From Halobacteriales archaeon QS_4_69_225 (GTDB lineage Archaea > Halobacteriota > Halobacteria > Halobacteriales > Haloarculaceae), in NCBI GenBank assembly GCA_003020965.1, contig PXRL01000008.1, positions 62,001-126,000 of the forward strand: DNA of 64,000 nucleotides, written 5' to 3'. This document shows, in pieces, positions 57,966 to 64,000 of the stretch. The stretch's first letter is position 1. Each line of letters starts with the position of its first letter. The position numbers and the translations under genes were made by a program. The notes under the pieces were generated by a model. It did no database searches and was not told the origin of the DNA. It saw only the letters and a list, made by a program, of their open reading frames with translations.

Positions 57966-59234
57966 ATGTACGAGCGTGACTTCATGGAAGGCACGCGTGG
58001 CACCATGGCTGTCGACTGGGAGGAACGCATCAATGTCCAGCGGATGCGACGCGAGCGTAAGAACCGCGCACTCGAACGGCTGCAGGACTCCGAACTTGGG
58101 TCGATGTTACTCATCAACGACCCCAATGTCCGCTACATCACCGGGCTGGCGATGACCGGCGGTAGTGGCGCCGACCACTACACACTCATCACCGAAGACG
58201 GCGACATGGTTCACTGGGACACGGCCGATCACGCTTCTAATCAGAAATTCAACTGCCCCTGGCTAAACGACATCCGCTATGCCTGCCCCGGCTTGGGCAA
58301 CGTCCCACGAGCATCCGGGCGCTCGTCGGCGCGTGACTGGTTGAAGGACAAGATGGCCGGGACGGTCTACGAGGCCATGGAGGAGTACGGCGTCGACAAG
58401 GAACCGATGGGCATCGACGTCGCCAGCGGTGCCCTCGTTGAGAAGTTCGAGGACCGCGGCGTCGACGTCGACACTAATGTGGCGACGGACATCATGCTGG
58501 GCGCTCGCAAGACGAAAACCCGGGACGAAATCGAGTGCCTGCGGATGGTCGCCGCCATCTGTGAGGCCGGCTTCCAGGCCATCACTGAGAGCGCCAAGCC
58601 CGGCAAACAAGAATCCGAAGTCTGGGGCGACGCGGTCAAAGAACTCTGGCGCCACGGCGCGATGGCACAGGGTGGCTACGTGACCTCTGGTCCCAACACG
58701 TGGCCGAAACACCAGGCGAATACGACCGACCGGATGATTCGTCCCAATGACCTCGTTTACGCGGACTTCTACAACATCGGCTATCTCGGCTATCGTTCCT
58801 GCTATTACCGCACCTTCAGCATGGGCCAGCCTACCCAGGTCCAGCAGGATGCCTACGAGAAGGCTCGCGACGACCTCTACGACGTACTCGAGCGCATCGA
58901 GCCCGGTGCGACGACGGACGAGATTTGCAAGGGCTTTCCCGACGAGGAGGGCGAGCACATGGACTGGTACGGAGCCGACGACTTCTGGCAGATGACTACT
59001 AACCACTGGGCTCACGGGCTGGGTCTCCAGCTTTACGAGGTGCCGCTCATCTGGCGCGGTCTCTCGCCGGACCATCCCATCGAAATCGAGGAGGGCATGA
59101 CCATGGCCGTCGAGACGATGCAACCCGCCGACCGACAGGGTGTCCGCGTTGAGGAGATGGTCGTTGTCCGCGAAAACGGCGTCGAAATCCTCTCCGAGTG
59201 GCCCATCGAAGAGATCACTCGCATCGACTACTGA
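57966..59234 (+). CDS. M24 family (creatinase/aminopeptidase P fold) protein lacking a metal ligand
   Basis: The 422-residue protein has a creatinase N-terminal domain ('LINDPNVRYITGLAMTGGSG') and the pita-bread domain ('TKTRDEIECLRMVAAICEAG', 'VYADFYNIGYLGYRSCYYRT', 'TTNHWAHGLGLQLYEVPLIW', 'EEGMTMAVETMQPADRQGVR'). At the second Asp ligand position of metallopeptidases there is Cys279 in SCYYRT where SDxTRT is usual, so a dinuclear metal centre is doubtful. Metal-free relatives such as creatinase and ectoine hydrolase cleave C-N bonds of small molecules. The gene is probably an amidinohydrolase- or amidase-like catabolic enzyme. Confidence 0.85.
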   Translation: MYERDFMEGTRGTMAVDWEERINVQRMRRERKNRALERLQDSELGSMLLINDPNVRYITGLAMTGGSGADHYTLITEDGDMVHWDTADHASNQKFNCPWLNDIRYACPGLGNVPRASGRSSARDWLKDKMAGTVYEAMEEYGVDKEPMGIDVASGALVEKFEDRGVDVDTNVATDIMLGARKTKTRDEIECLRMVAAICEAGFQAITESAKPGKQESEVWGDAVKELWRHGAMAQGGYVTSGPNTWPKHQANTTDRMIRPNDLVYADFYNIGYLGYRSCYYRTFSMGQPTQVQQDAYEKARDDLYDVLERIEPGATTDEICKGFPDEEGEHMDWYGADDFWQMTTNHWAHGLGLQLYEVPLIWRGLSPDHPIEIEEGMTMAVETMQPADRQGVRVEEMVVVRENGVEILSEWPIEEITRIDY

Positions 59235-59284
59235 GGACGCTCCAGGGCTGACTCAGTTGCTGCTGACGCGTCCTCGAAGGCGCG

Positions 59285-59449
59285 TTCTGTTCGACCATCT
59301 TCGGCCCGCCTGAGCAGGTGGTCGACAAATTCGAAACCTACTGCGAAGCGCCGGGTAACGACGTCCACTCCATTGTCCGGACCTACCACACCGGCATCGG
59401 TACCGACTGGATGGCCGAATGTATCCAGCGCCTTGGCAAGGACGTCTAA
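59285..59449 (+). pseudogene. C-terminal remnant of a luciferase-like (LLM) flavin monooxygenase
   Basis: The frame reads 'STIFGPPEQVVDKFETYCEA', 'VHSIVRTYHTGIGTDWMAEC' and 'IQRLGKDV' before TAA, which corresponds to the last ~55 residues of bacterial luciferase-like oxidoreductases. Nothing upstream belongs to the same gene, and the intact M24 gene ends 50 bases before, so this is a relic of a deletion that once removed a monooxygenase gene. Confidence 0.7.
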
Positions 59450-59493
59450 CCGCACCTGACGTGAGGGCAGGCGGGGGTGCGGACCACGAAACC

Positions 59494-59503
59494 TTTTTTA
59501 AGA
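59494..59503 (+). promoter_or_regulatory. TATA box of the second phenylacetate-CoA ligase gene
   Basis: TTTTTTAAGA is centred about 26 bases ahead of the ATG at 59524; the transcript should start at or next to the ATG. Confidence 0.6.
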
Positions 59504-59523
59504 TCTTGTCAAATCCACTGTAT

Positions 59524-60810
59524 ATGCGAGATAACAACGAGTCCCTTGATCGGGCAGAGCTGCGTGAACTGCAGACAGAGCGGTTCAGAGAGACGGTCGA
59601 ACACGCCTACGAGAACGTCCCTTTCTACCGCGAGCGGCTTGATGAAGCTGGCGTCGCTCTCGATAACGTCGAGGGTATCGACGACATCGTCGACTTCCCC
59701 TTCACGACAAAAGAGCACTTTCGCGACGAATATCCCGATGGCCTGTTCGCGGTAGATGACGATGAGGTATCCCGTATCCACGCCTCGTCGGGAACCACCG
59801 GCAAACCCAAAATCGTCTCCTACACGGACGAGGACCTGGACCTCTGGAGGGAGGCAATGGCCCGGTCGCTGACCGCCGCCGGTGCTGGCCCAGCCGATAC
59901 CGTCCAGAACGCCTACGGCTACGGGCTGTTCACCGGTGGCCTCGGCTTCCACGAAGGGGCAGAACAACTTGGCGCCGCCGTGGTTCCGACCAGCAGCGGT
60001 GGCACGCAACGCCAGGTCGAACTCGCCCGTGACCTCGCCAGCACCGTCCTCGCGTGTACGCCCTCCTACGCGCTGTACTTTGCGGAGGAAGCCGAGGCGA
60101 TGGGCTACGACCCACGTGACCTCCCAATCGAGATTATCGCTTACGGCGCCGAGACGTGCACGGAGCCGATGCGGGCGGAAATCGAGGAGACGCTGGACGC
60201 CACTGGAATCAATAACTACGGGCTCTCGGAGATCATCGGTCCTGGCGTCGCCGCCGAGTGCCACGAGGCACAGGACGGTCTGCACATCTGGGAGGATCTC
60301 TTCTATCCCGAGGTCGTCGACCCCCAAACCGGCGACCCCGTCGACGAGGGCGACGAGGGCGAACTGGTCTTGACAACGCTCACCAAGGAAGCATTGCCTA
60401 TCCTGCGGTACCGCACGGGCGATCTGACGACGCTGTCCTACGGTGAGTGTGAGTGCGGCCGCACGATGGTTCGGATGGACAACGTCACCGGCCGCACCGA
60501 TGACCTGCTCATCGTCCGCGGTGTGAACCTCTATCCCAGCGAAATCGAACATACCATCCTCGACATCGACGGCGTCGCCCCGCACTACCGCATCGATCTT
60601 TACGAGGAGAACAACCTCGACGCAATGGAACTCACTGTCGAACGCGCCGAAAGCGCGAAGCGAAGCGACCAGGCACTCCGTGACGACATCCTGACCCGCC
60701 TGGAGAACGTCCTCTCTTTAACCCCGGATAAACTGGAGTTGGTCCCAGCCGGCGGTATCGAACGCACCGAGGTCGGCAAGGTTCAGCGCGTCTACGATCA
60801 CCGTGGCTGA
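59524..60810 (+). CDS. Phenylacetate-CoA ligase paralogue
   Basis: The 428-residue protein is a close paralogue of the PaaK at 49154: 'IHASSGTTGKPKIVSYTDED', 'YGAETCTEPMRAEIEETLDA', 'YGLSEIIGPGVAAECHEAQD', 'ALPILRYRTGDLTTLSYGEC', 'DDLLIVRGVNLYPSEIEHTI'. It adenylates an aryl or aryl-acetic acid and transfers it to CoA. Differences are concentrated in the region around residues 150-230, which may change the acid accepted, for example hydroxyphenylacetate; this is inference. It is followed closely by a second PaaI-type thioesterase, repeating the ligase-thioesterase pairing of the first cluster. Confidence 0.92.
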   Translation: MRDNNESLDRAELRELQTERFRETVEHAYENVPFYRERLDEAGVALDNVEGIDDIVDFPFTTKEHFRDEYPDGLFAVDDDEVSRIHASSGTTGKPKIVSYTDEDLDLWREAMARSLTAAGAGPADTVQNAYGYGLFTGGLGFHEGAEQLGAAVVPTSSGGTQRQVELARDLASTVLACTPSYALYFAEEAEAMGYDPRDLPIEIIAYGAETCTEPMRAEIEETLDATGINNYGLSEIIGPGVAAECHEAQDGLHIWEDLFYPEVVDPQTGDPVDEGDEGELVLTTLTKEALPILRYRTGDLTTLSYGECECGRTMVRMDNVTGRTDDLLIVRGVNLYPSEIEHTILDIDGVAPHYRIDLYEENNLDAMELTVERAESAKRSDQALRDDILTRLENVLSLTPDKLELVPAGGIERTEVGKVQRVYDHRG

Positions 60811-60864
60811 GGTCCGGCAGACCGACAATGTTTATACCCCGTCGATGAGACGATTCTGACGAGT

Positions 60865-61248
60865 ATGGACATCGAAGCCTTTTTCCAGAACATGCCGTTT
60901 GCTGACCTGCTGGGCATCGAAGTAACTGAAGTCGACGACGGCCACGCGGAGGGACACATCGAGATGCGTCAGGACCTCTCTTGGAACGAGGACCAGGTGA
61001 TGGCCCACGGTGGCGTCACGTTCACACTTGCAGACACCGTCGGCGGCGCTGCACTGGTCTCGAAGGTCGACCAGCCTTGCCCCACCATCGACATGCGCAT
61101 CGACTACATAGAGGCCGGCACGGGGGACCTCCGCGCGGAGGCCGATGTGGTGCGTATCGGCGGCGACGTGGGTACCGTCGACGTTGAGGTGTACGCGGAG
61201 GACAGTGCACGCGTCGCGAACGCCCGGGGCGTCTACAAGACCGGGTAG
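60865..61248 (+). CDS. PaaI-type hotdog thioesterase, second copy
   Basis: The 127-residue protein has 'MPFADLLGIEVTEVDDGHAE', 'EDQVMAHGGVTFTLADTVGG' (HGG active-site loop with Asp) and 'TIDMRIDYIEAGTGDLRAEA'. It is related to, but clearly different from, the PaaI at 48759. It probably clears dead-end acyl-CoAs made by the ligase just upstream. GTTTATACC about 30 bases ahead of the ATG gives a leaderless promoter of its own. Confidence 0.9.
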   Translation: MDIEAFFQNMPFADLLGIEVTEVDDGHAEGHIEMRQDLSWNEDQVMAHGGVTFTLADTVGGAALVSKVDQPCPTIDMRIDYIEAGTGDLRAEADVVRIGGDVGTVDVEVYAEDSARVANARGVYKTG

Positions 61249-61653
61249 ACGATTACTGGAGGCATGATAGTAGCCGTGGTCAGCGTCAAGACTGGGTGAC
61301 GGGTCGGATCCGTTATCACCACAATTAATCATGTGATACCACCTCTCACGCCACGTTTACAGTCAACAGAAAGCCATTCACGATAGCAATAATAGAGCCC
61401 GACGTAACGGATAGCGACGCTGAGTCGAGCCAGGCGTTCTGGAAGCCGGCATTCACTACGTTCGTCAAGCAGTTTCGGAGTTCACCTTGTATCGTCGACG
61501 ACGAGGGGAAAGACAATGGCTTGGAACGACAACATGGTTGACCTGCTAAGGTACACCGAGGGAGAGCTGATAACCATCTGCGAGACGACCCGATCGCATC
61601 TAACTGATTCGTATATTCGCTCTACCTGCTCGATATCTGGCTATTCCTCCCCT
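61249..61653. other. Gap between thioesterase and penicillin acylase genes
   Basis: About 400 bases with no supported gene. The segment 61395-61580 has codon-like GC pattern but no family features, so at most a decayed fragment. Confidence 0.45.
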
Positions 61654-61664
61654 AAATTTAATAA
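61654..61664 (+). promoter_or_regulatory. TATA box of the penicillin acylase family gene
   Basis: The AAATTTAATAA stretch is centred about 28 bases before the ATG at 61688 and predicts a leaderless message, which supports that start. Confidence 0.6.
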
Positions 61665-61687
61665 ATGTCCACTCCGCCACCGACTGT

Positions 61688-64000
61688 ATGCCAGAGAGTC
61701 TCCACCAGGCCTGGCGAGACGTATCACGGCGAGACGTCCTCAAAACCGGCGCAGCCGTGGCCGGCGCGGCTGGCATCAGTGCCGTTGAAACCGAACTTGC
61801 ATACGCACAGGACGACGGCGAGGAGGTGAAAGTCGAAATCAAACGCGATGACTACGGCGTTCCACATATCTACGCACGGGACGCGGACAGTCGTGCACCG
61901 GTGTTCTACGGCTACGGGTACGCGACGGCGAGTGACCGGCTGTACCAGCTAGAACTCTATCGACGGTACTACCACGGGACTACCGCTGAGGTCCTCGGGG
62001 CAGGCGAGGGCGGCAACGACTGGGTCCAATTCGACAAGGAAGCACGCCGGAACACGGCCGGTGAATCGCCGCTGACCGAGCAGATTGACGAGCAACTGAC
62101 GGACTCCCAGCAGAACGTCCTCCAAGCGTTCACGGACGGCATCAACCGGTACATCCAGGAGATCCGTGACAGCGACGACATGGAGTTCCACAAGGCCTTC
62201 CAAGACAAGGGCTTCGAGCCCGATGAGTTCACCATCACGGACACGGCCGGAATGTACGTCGGCAGTATGGCCTTCTTTAGCGGGTTCCAACTGGAGACGC
62301 TCGGCGCCGCGGTGGTCAGCGCCCTGACCGACAGCACCGGCAGTGAAGGGCGCGCCATGGAGCTGTTCGACGACCTGAACTGGGGCAACGACCCCGGCGC
62401 GCCCACCTCGACGGTCCAGTCCGAAGAGGCCTACAAGCCGCCCTTTACCGACGTGGCCAACGGCCTCGATGAGAGCGGCGGTGCCGCGAGCAGGTCTAAA
62501 CAATCTTCGGTCAGTCGTGGCGCAACCGGTGAGGTGAACGCACTGTCGAATCGGGTCACCGGCGGCGATCTCGCCATCCCCGACGACGCACATAGGATTC
62601 ACGAAGCCGAGATGGACCGCATTGAGACGCTCGCTACGGGCCTCGACGAACTCGGGCTCCCCATCAAGTACGGCAGCAACGCGCTCGCCGTTCAAGGCGA
62701 CATCACCGAGAGTGGCGACGCCCTGATGATGGGTGGCCCGCAGATGGGCTTCAATACGCCGCCAATCATGTACGAGGCGGGCCTCCACGGGCCGGACTTC
62801 GACGTGGCTGGCATCACCGTCGCGGGCTACCCCTTCATTATGTTCGGGCACAACCGCAACGGCGCGATGACGTCGACGGCGGGCATCGATAACTGCCTGC
62901 AGATGTTCCGGGAGTCCGTCACCATCAACGAAGACGGGGCGGATACTTACAGATTCCAGGGCGAGGAGTACGAGGTCGAAACCAAAGAGAAGACCGTCGA
63001 GGTCGCCGACGGCGAGAATGAGACCTACACCGAGCGATTCACCCGCCACGGCGTCGTTACGCAGTGGGACCCGGACAACGGCCAAGCGCTGGCCCAGACT
63101 AAATCCTACGCCGGCCGACACATGACCAGCTGGCGGGCCTTTTACGAGTGTCAGTTTGCCGAAGACGCCCAGGGGTTCCGCGAGTCCGCGAGTCGCTGCG
63201 ACTATGCACTGAACTTCATGTGGGCGGACAAGAACGGCGACATCGCGTACGTCCATCTCGGCCGGTACCCCGACGCCGAGAGCGTCGAATGGGACACCCG
63301 ACTCCCCGCTGACGGGACGCAGTACGAACTTACCGATGACGACTACGTCAGGGCCGCGAACGGAGAGGTGCCCTACGCCATCAACCCGGACCCGGGTTAC
63401 TCCGCGCAGTGGAACAACAAGCCAGCGCCGGAGTGGAACAACGGCGACCTGAGCTACTCCTGGGGGACCGACCACCGCGTTCAGCGCATCATCAATACTG
63501 TCGAGCAACGCCTCGACCGGAACGGCGCCGTCTCCTACGAGGACCTGAAGGACGTCGTCTACGACATCTCGTTCACCGATCTCCGCTCTATCCGCTACAA
63601 GGATCACCTCGAGAGCGCCCTGGAAGAGGCCAACCTCACAGAGACGGAAGAACTCGCCCGGCAGGAGGTCGCCAACTGGGACCACTTCGCGCAGGCCGAT
63701 GGCGAGGATAATAAGGGTCTGTACCCGGCTGGATACACTATCTGGAATGCCACCTTCCCGAAAATACTTCAGGAAATCTTCGCTGATGACTTCGGCGATG
63801 CCTATGGCCCGGCCTCGTTTTTCCTCAGTTATCGTTACGGCCGCGGCACCCTGATGCGCGTACTCAATCCCGACCAGACGGCGATGGACACCGCCGCCGA
63901 CTATGCCGATGGCAGCCCCGACGAAGCACTTGTGACGGCGTTCAAGAACGCTGTCGCCGAACTCGACGAGCAGTACGACGGGATGCCTGCCTCGTGGCGC
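61688..64000 (+). CDS. Tat-exported penicillin acylase family protein (3' end outside window)
   Basis: The frame is open from ATG 61688 to the window end (771 residues seen). A twin-arginine signal (VSRRDVLKTGAAVAGAAG) and a cleavage-like AYAQDD follow, so the enzyme should be exported folded. Then come 'IKRDDYGVPHIYARDADSRA', typical of the family start, the alpha-chain 'YATASDRLYQLELYRRYYHG', a linker (~240-300), and the new beta-chain N-terminus 'LPIKYGSNALAVQGD', where Ser330 would be the autocatalytic nucleophile; 'AGYPFIMFGHNRNGAMTSTA' follows as in Ntn-hydrolase acylases. These enzymes hydrolyse amides of aromatic or acyl acids; penicillin G acylases release phenylacetate. That link to the adjacent Paa genes is inference. 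Confidence 0.93.
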   Translation, partial: MPESLHQAWRDVSRRDVLKTGAAVAGAAGISAVETELAYAQDDGEEVKVEIKRDDYGVPHIYARDADSRAPVFYGYGYATASDRLYQLELYRRYYHGTTAEVLGAGEGGNDWVQFDKEARRNTAGESPLTEQIDEQLTDSQQNVLQAFTDGINRYIQEIRDSDDMEFHKAFQDKGFEPDEFTITDTAGMYVGSMAFFSGFQLETLGAAVVSALTDSTGSEGRAMELFDDLNWGNDPGAPTSTVQSEEAYKPPFTDVANGLDESGGAASRSKQSSVSRGATGEVNALSNRVTGGDLAIPDDAHRIHEAEMDRIETLATGLDELGLPIKYGSNALAVQGDITESGDALMMGGPQMGFNTPPIMYEAGLHGPDFDVAGITVAGYPFIMFGHNRNGAMTSTAGIDNCLQMFRESVTINEDGADTYRFQGEEYEVETKEKTVEVADGENETYTERFTRHGVVTQWDPDNGQALAQTKSYAGRHMTSWRAFYECQFAEDAQGFRESASRCDYALNFMWADKNGDIAYVHLGRYPDAESVEWDTRLPADGTQYELTDDDYVRAANGEVPYAINPDPGYSAQWNNKPAPEWNNGDLSYSWGTDHRVQRIINTVEQRLDRNGAVSYEDLKDVVYDISFTDLRSIRYKDHLESALEEANLTETEELARQEVANWDHFAQADGEDNKGLYPAGYTIWNATFPKILQEIFADDFGDAYGPASFFLSYRYGRGTLMRVLNPDQTAMDTAADYADGSPDEALVTAFKNAVAELDEQYDGMPASWR

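Overview
The window is haloarchaeal chromosomal DNA. Evidence: very high GC in most genes, acidic proteins, Tat-type signal peptides (twin Arg), TATA boxes about 27 nt upstream of start codons with almost no leader, overlapping ATGA/GTGA gene junctions, and haloarchaea-typical families such as HTH-10 (Bat-like) regulators, GTP cyclohydrolase III and the type IV pilus-like operon. The genus cannot be fixed from sequence alone.

Region 1 (1-18.1 kb) looks like stable core chromosome: the end of a membrane/pilus-associated protein, an NAD-dependent epimerase-like protein, a membrane DHH phosphoesterase, an aldo/keto reductase, a carotenoid oxygenase (with a small MITE-like element touching its stop codon), a three-gene GTP cyclohydrolase III / dehydrogenase / PTPS operon, a thioesterase, and a seven-gene reverse-strand type IV pilus-like operon (ATPase, membrane platform, five small membrane-anchored proteins) in which every junction overlaps.

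Region 2 (17.6-41.1 kb) is accessory DNA rich in broken genes: an HTH/PIN pair, a Tat-exported cyclase-family enzyme, the remnant of an S15/CocE peptidase, and then the most striking locus (21.7-31.8 kb). There a ~2040-residue exported protein with FG-GAP-like repeats, two blocks of Asp-rich calcium-type repeats, a VWA domain and a C-terminal PD-(D/E)XK-like nuclease tip is followed by a putative immunity gene, a second immunity homologue killed by one amber codon, an orphan toxin cassette with a different tip joined through 66 identical bases, a third immunity homologue, and a truncated third cassette. This is a polymorphic toxin locus with spare tips. It is followed by a MetE-like enzyme, a PhnD-C-E-E phosphonate/phosphate-type ABC transporter, a doubly deleted SLC13 transporter, a universal stress protein, a nucleotidyltransferase and a broken ParA.

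Region 3 (41.4-64 kb) is a catabolic island. An HTH-10 regulator and paaABCD plus a separate zinc-ribbon gene share one divergent promoter; MaoC hydratase, PaaI thioesterase, PaaK ligase, 3-hydroxyacyl-CoA dehydrogenase and enoyl-CoA hydratase supply much of aerobic phenylacetyl-CoA breakdown. Next, an IclR regulator (with three matching inverted repeats around it), EthD protein, TPP enzyme, epimerase, VOC protein, a creatinase-like M24 protein, a second PaaK, a second PaaI-like thioesterase and a Tat-exported penicillin acylase family protein (running off the right edge) suggest an upper pathway that feeds aromatic acids into the Paa route. No rRNA, tRNA or CRISPR array was seen.
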